From Synechococcus sp. PCC 7335 (lineage in GTDB: Bacteria; Cyanobacteriota; Cyanobacteriia; Phormidesmidales; Phormidesmidaceae), in assembly GCF_000155595.1 (NCBI RefSeq), contig NZ_DS989904.1, positions 899,354 through 963,353 on the forward strand: a stretch of 64,000 nucleotides of DNA, read 5' to 3'. Shown piece by piece: positions 54,702 to 62,473 of the stretch. The notes beneath the pieces are model-generated. The model worked only from the letters and a program-made list of their open reading frames with translations, made no database searches and was not told the origin of the DNA. Each line of letters begins with the position of its first letter. Position 1 is the stretch's first letter. The translations under genes and the position numbers were made by a program.

Positions 54702-55481
54702 ATGCCCCAGCACAACTCTATAGAAATTCGCTTGAAGGGCGACGGCATGATGCCTGGGCTAGTGCGATCGCGCGATCTTGCTCAGCTGATAGAAGCCGTA
54801 GAAGATATGATCGCAGCGGAAGTTGTAGCCAGTAATAGCGACATCAAGAAAGACCAGATAGTGATCGGGTTGGCTGATGTTGTCCCAGGTAGCGTTACCT
54901 TAGCGTTTGCCTCCAGCACTGACGAACTGACTACACCAGCGCTAGAGAAAATTGCTCGTTCATTAGCAAACAATGACTTCTACGCCCTACCCGAAGATAG
55001 CGTCAAGTCCTTGAGAGTGATCTCAAAATTCTCTCAGGCGCGAAACTGCACTGCTGAGATATACGCAGTGAATGGTGATAAAAAGCTACTGGCCGCTATT
55101 ACGCCGGAAACTCATATTCAAGACTACGAACCCATAAAAGGAGAAACCATTATCTACGGCGTGGTTACTCGCGTAGGCGGGGCCAACGAAGATAGCCCAA
55201 CAATTCAGATCAGAACGATCGAAGGTAGACTAATTTACTGCACAGCTAATCGAAAAACTGCAAAGATAGCGGCACAGCGCCTCTACCAACAGATAGGACT
55301 CATCGGCATGGCTGAATGGGACGTAAAAACCTATGAGATTAAAGCCTTCACCGTTACAGAAATTTCTAGCTATGAAATGACGCCGCTACCTGAAGCGGTT
55401 GAATCACTATCGCAAAACTATGGCCAACACTTCGACGCCATAGACGATGTAGACAGCTTTGTTCGTGAACTTAGAGAATAG
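54702..55481 (+). CDS. Unknown protein paired with a PIN-domain protein
   Basis: I chose the ATG at 54702 (MPQHNSIEIRLKGDGMMPGL) because GAGAGG lies 9 bases upstream; the longer frame from 54567 adds 45 residues with no conserved character. The 259-residue protein has GLVRSRDLAQLIEAVEDMIA early, and a beta-rich C-terminal half with IIYGVVTRVGGANEDSPTIQ and QRLYQQIGLIGMAEWDVKT. I do not recognise a named family. It ends 19 bp before a PIN gene on the same strand, so the two form a likely operon in which this would be the partner of the PIN RNase. Confidence 0.72.
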   Translation: MPQHNSIEIRLKGDGMMPGLVRSRDLAQLIEAVEDMIAAEVVASNSDIKKDQIVIGLADVVPGSVTLAFASSTDELTTPALEKIARSLANNDFYALPEDSVKSLRVISKFSQARNCTAEIYAVNGDKKLLAAITPETHIQDYEPIKGETIIYGVVTRVGGANEDSPTIQIRTIEGRLIYCTANRKTAKIAAQRLYQQIGLIGMAEWDVKTYEIKAFTVTEISSYEMTPLPEAVESLSQNYGQHFDAIDDVDSFVRELRE

Positions 55482-55500
55482 TGCCTAAAGAGTATCTACC

Positions 55501-56001
55501 TTGTCCACAGGAGTTAAAAGAGAGGTTGTCTGCCTAGATACTAATGTCTTGATCTGGGGTATAAAACGACAGGCTAATCCTGATCAGGAACATATGATTC
55601 CTCGGGCCAAAGACTTGATACATAGGCTAGAAAAAAGTAGAAGTCAGGTGATTATCCCGGCACTGGTCTTAGCAGAGCTGCTCATGCCCGTCAGCGAGGC
55701 AAACCATGGGGAACTCTTCGCTGAACTCAGTAGAAAGTTTATGATTGTGCCTTTCGATGCACAAGCTGCTTTTCACTTTGCGACCCTGTGGAAACAACAC
55801 AAGCAAAAACAGCCAACGACAATGGGAGAAAACAAGCCAACTAGAGCAAAGATGAAAATCGACTTCATGATAGTGGCAACCGCTATCTCTAGGAAAGCCA
55901 ACTGCATATACAGTTCGGATTCAGATGTTGCGAACTTCGCTAAAGGCTATCTCGAAGTTCGCAAGCTACCTATCACGTTCACACAGGGACGTTTGCTGTG
56001 A
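55501..56001 (+). CDS. PIN-domain protein
   Basis: The 166-residue protein has PIN acidic residues in REVVCLDTNVLIWGIKRQ, IIPALVLAELLMPVSE, and AKMKIDFMIVATAISRKANC followed by IYSSDSDVANFAKGY. The start is TTG at 55501 with AAAGAG eight bases upstream; no ATG is available. It is separated from the upstream gene by 19 bp. The four-acid pattern fits a metal-dependent RNase, probably a toxin or RNA-processing enzyme. Its antitoxin would be the upstream gene, which lacks a classic DNA-binding fold. Confidence 0.82.
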   Translation: MSTGVKREVVCLDTNVLIWGIKRQANPDQEHMIPRAKDLIHRLEKSRSQVIIPALVLAELLMPVSEANHGELFAELSRKFMIVPFDAQAAFHFATLWKQHKQKQPTTMGENKPTRAKMKIDFMIVATAISRKANCIYSSDSDVANFAKGYLEVRKLPITFTQGRLL

Positions 56002-56391
56002 GGGCGTTTAGCGAATGCATATTCACACAAGAATAGCGCTTATGAGGAACGCTACAGATAGCCTCTTTCTACCAAAAATGCTCTGAGCGCAGTCGGATAA
56101 TCCGGGTAATAACCTACAATCTCGCTCGCCTGAGCTGCTGAGGCGAGCGATCGCCTCTCCCTCATAAAAGACCCGCACGCAATGTGACACCCGTCACTCT
56201 AAAGCCGACAGCAGCTCTCTGCTACCGCACCGCCAAAAAACTTAAAACGCAGGCTCGAAACAAATCCATCCACCGTGACTCACCGTCATTATTAAGATCA
56301 CGCAACAATCAACTTCAATATGATCGAAAATGCTACCTCCTTCAAAAAAACATCGCTAAAATGCCAGAGACTTTAGCCCTATCGTTCTTAC
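56002..56391. other. Intergenic region upstream of the RelE-UvrD fusion gene
   Basis: This 390-bp stretch has only a 72-codon plus-strand frame at 56184-56402 whose product (basic, Ser/Lys/Asn-rich) does not resemble an antitoxin. HIP1-like GAGCGATCGCC occurs near 56144. It presumably holds the promoter of the fusion gene and drmA-drmB. Confidence 0.4.
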
Positions 56392-58536
56392 ATGACCTTT
56401 GAGCTGCTCTACAAGCCTACCTTTACTAACCAGCTCCTGGCCATTCCGCAAGATCGCGTGCGCCAAGTCCTCGAAAAAATCGAACTCCTGCGCGAAGACC
56501 CCAAACCCCACGGTAAGCTCAAGAAAAAACTCCACGGCTACAAAGGCAACATCTACCGCCTACGCTCTGGCGATCAGCGCATTATCTATACCTATGGCGA
56601 CGGCTGGGTTGCGCTCCTGGGCGTAGACGCTCGCAAAGATGTATACAAAGGCCAAAAGCTCGTCGCTGGAGAAACCGAGCTAGACGTCAGCAGCCTGCCA
56701 GACATGCAGGATTTGCTCACGCCAACGCCGCCACCTCAATACGCCAGCGATAGTCAGCCCACCGCTGAAGATGAATCCGCCGCAGACCCTTTAAACTATC
56801 TCCCAACCAAGCTCACGTCAGACTTCCTAAAGCGGCTGCTGGTGCCTGACCAGTTTTTTGAGGTTCTTACCAACTGCAAAACGCTAGACGATCTCACTAG
56901 CGCCGCCATTCCTGAATCCTTGCGCGAGCGCATTTTCGATGCAGTCACCACCCCCAACTTTGATCAGGTTCTCAGCCAGCCCGATCTGGTGGCAGGCACC
57001 GACGACCTACTCAAATTCAAAGAAGGCAACCTCCTCGGCTTTTTACTCAAGCTTAATCCCGAACAAGAGAAATACGTGACCTGGGCGATCGACTCAAAAG
57101 GCCCCACCCTACTAAAAGGCGGCCCCGGCACTGGCAAGAGCACCGTTGCCCTCTATCGTACTCGCGAGGTTCTCGCCCGGCTCAAAGCGGAGGGCATTGC
57201 CAAGCCCAAAATTTTATTCACGACTTATACCAATGCTTTGGTGAAGTTCTCTCAGCAATTGCTGACCCAGCTCTTGGAGGCAGACGCTAAATTTGTCGAG
57301 GTGAAAACTGCTGACAAGATTGCCTACAGGCTCGTGGTAAAAGCGACTGGTAAACCGGCGATCGCTAGCCATGCCCAGCAAAAGCGACTGCTGAAGCAAG
57401 CCCTAGTCGATGCGATCGCTTCCCTGCCTGGCAACCGTCTCCAGCAGCAGGCCCAACAGCTCATTCTTCAACGGCTCCATCCCGACTATTTACTCGAAGA
57501 ATTAAACAGCGTCATCGCCGCGAGAAATCTGCAACCCTTGGCGGACTATCAAGCCACCTCTCGCAGTGGACGCAGCGTTCGCCTCAATAAAACTCAGCGA
57601 CAGGCGATCTGGCATTTATATGAGCACTTCAGTCAGCAACTGAGCGAGCAGTCTGTAGAAACCTGGCCTCAGCTGCGTAACCGAGCGTTAGAAATTTTAG
57701 TCACTGCCGAGTCGCCGCTGGTATACGACGCAGTCATCATTGACGAAGCCCAAGACCTAGAGCCAAACGCACTGAGGCTGCTGGCTCAGCTGTGCCGTCA
57801 GCCCAATCGCCTGTTTATTACTGCCGATGCCAACCAGTCTATTTACGGCAGTGGCTTTCGCTGGGCCGATGTCAGCAAATCACTGAAGTTCGTCGGGCGC
57901 ACCGGTATTCTGCGCGTGAACCACCGCACTACTGAGGAAATTGATGCCGCCGCCCACAGCTATCTATACGACGGCAGCTTAGATGAAAAGACACTTGAGC
58001 CACAGTACATTCATAGCGGGCCACCACCTGTTGTTCGCGCTGTGAGCGATCGCGAACAAGAAGGCTATTTACTAGCTCAGTTCTGCCGCGCGGCTGCCCG
58101 TGAATTTCGCTTAGGCATAGGTGCTTGTGCCGTGCTCACACCTAGTGATAGAGCAGGAAAGGCGATCGCAGGTCAGCTCTCTTACTTGGGCATAGAAGCC
58201 CATTTCATGACCAGCAAAGATCTAGATTTGAACCGGAAGGGGGTGAAGGTACTGCCGCTCAAAGCTGCCAAAGGACTAGAGTTTCCGATTGTGATCATTG
58301 CAGGCTTTTTCGACGGTGTCTATCCCTACATTCCCAAAGGCACCTCCGAGCTAGAAATTCAAGAGATCTTGGCTCGCGAACGGCGGACCCTCTTTGTTGC
58401 CATGACCCGGGCGATGCGGGCATTATTGGTGGTTGTTCCCGCCGCTCAATCTATGAGTCAGTCTAAGCGCAAGCTCAGCCCGCTACTACAGTCTTTCTCC
58501 CCTGACTTTTGGAACCTGGGAAATACCGACGTATGA
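56392..58536 (+). CDS. RelE/ParE-like domain fused to a UvrD-type (SF1) helicase
   Basis: The 714-residue protein has two clear parts. Residues 1-90 form a RelE/ParE-like fold: MTFELLYKPTFTNQLLAIPQ, then YKGNIYRLRSGDQRIIYTYG and WVALLGVDARKDVY. After a Pro-rich linker comes a UvrD-like superfamily 1 helicase: Walker A LLKGGPGTGKSTVAL near 243-251, IIDEAQDLEPNALRLLAQL near 450, TADANQSIYGSGF, LRVNHRTTEEI, the late motif AAKGLEFPIVIIAG and RRTLFVAMTRAMRALLVV. Motifs are intact. Its stop overlaps the drmA start by ATGA (58533-58536), so it is translationally coupled to DISARM. The RelE-like part may contact ribosomes or mRNA, or merely serve as a binding module. Confidence 0.88.
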   Translation: MTFELLYKPTFTNQLLAIPQDRVRQVLEKIELLREDPKPHGKLKKKLHGYKGNIYRLRSGDQRIIYTYGDGWVALLGVDARKDVYKGQKLVAGETELDVSSLPDMQDLLTPTPPPQYASDSQPTAEDESAADPLNYLPTKLTSDFLKRLLVPDQFFEVLTNCKTLDDLTSAAIPESLRERIFDAVTTPNFDQVLSQPDLVAGTDDLLKFKEGNLLGFLLKLNPEQEKYVTWAIDSKGPTLLKGGPGTGKSTVALYRTREVLARLKAEGIAKPKILFTTYTNALVKFSQQLLTQLLEADAKFVEVKTADKIAYRLVVKATGKPAIASHAQQKRLLKQALVDAIASLPGNRLQQQAQQLILQRLHPDYLLEELNSVIAARNLQPLADYQATSRSGRSVRLNKTQRQAIWHLYEHFSQQLSEQSVETWPQLRNRALEILVTAESPLVYDAVIIDEAQDLEPNALRLLAQLCRQPNRLFITADANQSIYGSGFRWADVSKSLKFVGRTGILRVNHRTTEEIDAAAHSYLYDGSLDEKTLEPQYIHSGPPPVVRAVSDREQEGYLLAQFCRAAAREFRLGIGACAVLTPSDRAGKAIAGQLSYLGIEAHFMTSKDLDLNRKGVKVLPLKAAKGLEFPIVIIAGFFDGVYPYIPKGTSELEIQEILARERRTLFVAMTRAMRALLVVVPAAQSMSQSKRKLSPLLQSFSPDFWNLGNTDV

Positions 58537-61500
58537 CCATTATTCAGCTTCCCGCCCAGCTCCCTGGTGTCCTCAACCTCAGTGCCGTCAACCAGCAGCT
58601 TAGAACTCACGCTGTTCAGCTAGACTGGAGCGCTGTTGTCAATCTTGAAGGGCCGCAGCTCGCTCAATTGCTGGCGGGCTTAGATCTCTCTGATCATGCA
58701 GAAAGCTTAGGCTTAGACACAATTCTGTCAGACCAGCTGGGCGATGCGGTTATGGCCTATTTTGATCAAGCTGACCCACCGCCAAAGCCACCCCAAAAGA
58801 AAGCCACTGCGTCGGATAGTTTACTCACGCCAGAGGTCTGGCAACAGCAAGGACTGTTTGAACCTGAGCCACTACAGATTTCCCTCTCTGAAACGGCCTC
58901 AAAGACAAATGCAACAATAAATACAACAACAGATCTAGACTTCTACGAAGCAGCACCTGCAGCCGAAATCCCCGACCGAATTCTGCAAACCTTTACGCCT
59001 TATCAAATTCGGCAAGAGCTAGAAGCTAGAGTCGTGAAAGATTTGTTAGGGCCAGCCGAAGGCCCGCAAGAAGAAATTGATGATGGCAAAGTAAGCGATC
59101 GCTACTTAGTCGGACTATTAGCGCCTAAAAAGCGAGATCGGCAGGCTCAAATCGATACCCTAATAGAGCTACAAGAACCGCTAGAAATCGCAGGCATAGA
59201 GACAGTTGAAGATGGCAGCAGCGAACAGGCTAACGTCGCCTCTAAAACTATTTTCCCTTCCTCACTGGGGATGACCTTCTGCGTGAGCGACGAGGCTGAA
59301 TCATTCTATATCGTCGCTGGCTGGGGACAATACGAGCGCACCAAAAGCGAATACAAAGAAACTGAAAAAGGAAATCCTAAAACAGTTTGGAAACGCTACC
59401 CTATTCGCAAACAGTCTCCGGCCATTACCCTACGCGAAGGCACCCTTACGGACTGGCGCATTCACGAAGACTTCGCCGTTTTTGTAAAAGGTAAAATTCG
59501 TCGTCAGCAAGACTGTTGGATTATCTCTTTGTTTTTGGTTAACGACCGCACCGAGCCCGACCAGCAATCTGACAGCGCCTGGCTGTTTCAGCCTGAACTC
59601 TCGGTGAAATCAGCCACCGAAAAAGCAGATATCTTCCTCAAGCGCTCTCACCATCGCCCCGCTGATCACAAGCTAGATGCTGTTTACTACGGCGAAGAGC
59701 AGATGATGGACATGCTCTATCGCAAGCAAGTAGAGTTTGCCGTCGGTCACGGTGTCGGTGTCCATGCCAGTGTGCTGCCTGACGATCCTACTCGGGCCAC
59801 TGAGCTAGCAACGACTGTGGTTCCCGGGTTTGAGGTGCCTAAGTCTACGCCGCCCACTGCCGCCGAAGAACCTGCACTCAAAGGGCTAGTTCTGGAAATG
59901 AAGGTGCTCGCTGGGCTACTGCCCGAAGCGCTGCCAGACAAGCTAGCGGCTTTGCCGATTGCCTATGAGCAGTGGATTCAGGGACAGCGCGATCGCTTAA
60001 CGGATCCGAGTGAGGGCTTAGAAAACTATCAAGGAAGTGCTCACGAAGCGCTAGAGAAGTGCGATCGCGCCTTAGCTCGCATTCGTGCAGGCATTGAAAC
60101 GCTACGAACCAATCCGCAAGCCGCTCGTGCTTTCCTGTTTATGAACCGGGCGATGCACCTACAGCGGGTGCGCTCTATCTACGCTCGTCAAAAAAGGCGG
60201 GGCGAGACAATTACGCTAGATGCCATCGATTCTCCGAAGTGGTATCCTTTTCAGCTAGCTTTTATTCTGTTGAACCTGCCAAGTACAACAGATCTGACGC
60301 ATCGCGATCGCTGCCATCCCACCGAAGCCGTTTCAGACTTGCTTTGGTTTCCTACAGGCGGCGGTAAAACCGAAGCGTATCTAGGGCTTGCTGCCTACAC
60401 GATTGGCCTGCGTCGGCTGCAGGGCACCATTGCCGGACGCTCTGGCGCAGCGGGCGTTGCCGTCCTGATGCGCTATACGCTCCGGTTGCTCACCCTGCAA
60501 CAGTTTCAAAGAGCCACTGCGCTGATTTGTGCTTGCGAAGTCATCCGCCGTGAAGATGTTGACTCTTGGGGAGCAGAACCCTTTCGCATTGGCCTGTGGG
60601 TGGGGATGAAAACGACCCCAAACCGCACGAAAGACAGCGAAGCCTATGTCGAAGCGCTCAAAGCCCGTAGCCTGCCGCCTAGCGGGGGATCTCCCCATCA
60701 GCTCACTAGCTGCCCCTGGTGCGGCACCGAGATTGATGAAGGCAGGCATATCAGCGTCAGTTCCCTCAACAAAGGCAAAGCTCGTACCCTGGTTCACTGT
60801 GGCGATATTCTGGGGCACTGCCCCTTCAGCCGTAAACAGTCTAAAGAAGAAGGTTTGCCGGTTGTGGTGGTGGATGAAGAGATTTATCGACGGCTGCCGA
60901 CGCTGCTAATTGCTACGGTTGATAAATTTGCCCAAATGCCTTGGAAAGGAGAGACGCAAATGCTGTTTGGGCGAGTGAATGGGTATTGTGATCGCCACGG
61001 CTACCGCTCGCCTGAGATTGAAGATAGCGACAGCCATCCGGCTAAACATGGCCTGCCCAAAGCCACGACCAAAAGTATTAACAACTTGCGTCCACCTGAC
61101 CTCATAATTCAAGATGAATTGCACCTGATTAGTGGCCCTTTAGGCACCCTCGTCGGCCTATACGAAACTGCCATAGACCAGCTTGCCTCCTGGGAAATAG
61201 ATGGCAAAATAGTCCGTCCCAAAGTCATCGCTTCTACCGCAACGATTCGGCAAGCGCAGGCCCAGATGCACAATCTCTTTTTACGAAAGGTAGATGTGTT
61301 CCCGCCTCAGGGCTTAGACATTAGCGACAACTTTTTCTCTCGCCAGCGCCCACCTGGCGAAGACTATCCCGGCAGAAGATATTTAGGCATTTGCGCTACG
61401 GGCCGCCGCCTCAAGGCCGCTACCATTCGCGTATACACTGCCATCCTCGCCGCCTCCCAAGACATGTTTGAAAGGGCCGGAGACAAAGCCGACCCATGGA

Positions 61501-62453
61501 TGACCCTAGTGGGCTACTTCAATTCCATGCGAGAACTGGGCGGCACCCGCCGACTGGTAGACGATGACATTCAGCAGCGCCTCAACAAAATGGAACGGCG
61601 CGGCCTCTCCAACCGCCGTCAGCTGGTAGTAGAGGAACTCACCTCACGAAAATCTTCTACAGATATTCCCAAGGTGCTCGACTGGATGGAAACTCCCTTC
61701 GTTGGTGAGCGAAAGCGCCGTAAAGATCGCACCACCCCGCTCGATGTACTCCTAGCAACCAACATGATTTCAGTCGGGGTAGACGTCGGTAGGCTCGGCG
61801 TGATGGCTGTCACAGGCCAGCCCAAAACCACCGCCGAGTACATCCAATCGACCTCCCGAGTCGGTCGTCAGCACCCTGGCCTAGTCGTCACTATTTTTAA
61901 CTGGGCTAGACCTAGAGATCTCTCTCACTATGAGCGTTTTGAACATTACCATGCCACATTTTATCAGCACGTCGAAAATTTATCGCTCACCCCCTTCTCT
62001 CCGGGCGCGACCGACCGAGGGCTAGCGGCGCTGCTGGTTTCTCTCATTCGCCTAAAAAACGAAGAATATAACCTCAACAAGTGGGCCAGTCGCATCCGCC
62101 GAGACGATCCTTACATTCAACAAGCGATTCAGCAGATTGTAGAAAGGGCATGGCATGTGAGCGGCGATCCAGCTGTCCGAGAGTTTGTAGGGCGTGAGCT
62201 GAACTATCGCCTAGACTACTGGCTCGCCCAGGCTCAAGATACCGAAGGCGGCAAAGAGCTCGGCTATAAAACAGCCAAAGACGATGTCACTATTGGCCTG
62301 CTCGAACAGCCTGGTAGCGAGGGCTTACAGCCTTTTACCTGCCTGAACTCACTGCGAAATGTAGAGCCGACCATTGGTCTTATTCTCAATCCGCAAGTCC
62401 CTGAAGACGACATCAGTAATCCACCTCAGCCCATGCCTGTACCCCCCGCCTGA
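58533..62453 (+). CDS. drmA: DISARM protein DrmA: helicase
   Basis: DrmA is the core DISARM helicase. I chose the ATG at 58533 (MTIIQLPAQLPGVLNLSAVN), which overlaps the preceding stop by four bases; the frame from 58509 has eight extra residues. Residues 1-95 form an extra domain with STAS-like pattern (VQLDWSAVVNLEGPQLAQLL), absent from other DrmA proteins as I recall them. The usual N terminus begins near 165 (RVVKDLLGPAEGPQEEID). Further motifs: Walker A FPTGGGKTEAYLGLA near 606; zinc-type CPWC near 727-730 and nearby CGDILGHC; DELH near 861; STATI; and motif VI IQSTSRVGRQHPGLVV near 1104. Length 1306. drmB follows 20 bp later. Confidence 0.9.
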   Translation: MTIIQLPAQLPGVLNLSAVNQQLRTHAVQLDWSAVVNLEGPQLAQLLAGLDLSDHAESLGLDTILSDQLGDAVMAYFDQADPPPKPPQKKATASDSLLTPEVWQQQGLFEPEPLQISLSETASKTNATINTTTDLDFYEAAPAAEIPDRILQTFTPYQIRQELEARVVKDLLGPAEGPQEEIDDGKVSDRYLVGLLAPKKRDRQAQIDTLIELQEPLEIAGIETVEDGSSEQANVASKTIFPSSLGMTFCVSDEAESFYIVAGWGQYERTKSEYKETEKGNPKTVWKRYPIRKQSPAITLREGTLTDWRIHEDFAVFVKGKIRRQQDCWIISLFLVNDRTEPDQQSDSAWLFQPELSVKSATEKADIFLKRSHHRPADHKLDAVYYGEEQMMDMLYRKQVEFAVGHGVGVHASVLPDDPTRATELATTVVPGFEVPKSTPPTAAEEPALKGLVLEMKVLAGLLPEALPDKLAALPIAYEQWIQGQRDRLTDPSEGLENYQGSAHEALEKCDRALARIRAGIETLRTNPQAARAFLFMNRAMHLQRVRSIYARQKRRGETITLDAIDSPKWYPFQLAFILLNLPSTTDLTHRDRCHPTEAVSDLLWFPTGGGKTEAYLGLAAYTIGLRRLQGTIAGRSGAAGVAVLMRYTLRLLTLQQFQRATALICACEVIRREDVDSWGAEPFRIGLWVGMKTTPNRTKDSEAYVEALKARSLPPSGGSPHQLTSCPWCGTEIDEGRHISVSSLNKGKARTLVHCGDILGHCPFSRKQSKEEGLPVVVVDEEIYRRLPTLLIATVDKFAQMPWKGETQMLFGRVNGYCDRHGYRSPEIEDSDSHPAKHGLPKATTKSINNLRPPDLIIQDELHLISGPLGTLVGLYETAIDQLASWEIDGKIVRPKVIASTATIRQAQAQMHNLFLRKVDVFPPQGLDISDNFFSRQRPPGEDYPGRRYLGICATGRRLKAATIRVYTAILAASQDMFERAGDKADPWMTLVGYFNSMRELGGTRRLVDDDIQQRLNKMERRGLSNRRQLVVEELTSRKSSTDIPKVLDWMETPFVGERKRRKDRTTPLDVLLATNMISVGVDVGRLGVMAVTGQPKTTAEYIQSTSRVGRQHPGLVVTIFNWARPRDLSHYERFEHYHATFYQHVENLSLTPFSPGATDRGLAALLVSLIRLKNEEYNLNKWASRIRRDDPYIQQAIQQIVERAWHVSGDPAVREFVGRELNYRLDYWLAQAQDTEGGKELGYKTAKDDVTIGLLEQPGSEGLQPFTCLNSLRNVEPTIGLILNPQVPEDDISNPPQPMPVPPA

Positions 62454-62473
62454 AATACCCTAAATACTTAACG

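Noticed and set aside
56184-56402. Small ORF upstream of the RelE-UvrD fusion as a possible antitoxin
   Set aside because: The product is basic and Ser/Asn-rich with no DNA-binding or antitoxin pattern, and it overlaps the fusion gene start out of frame.
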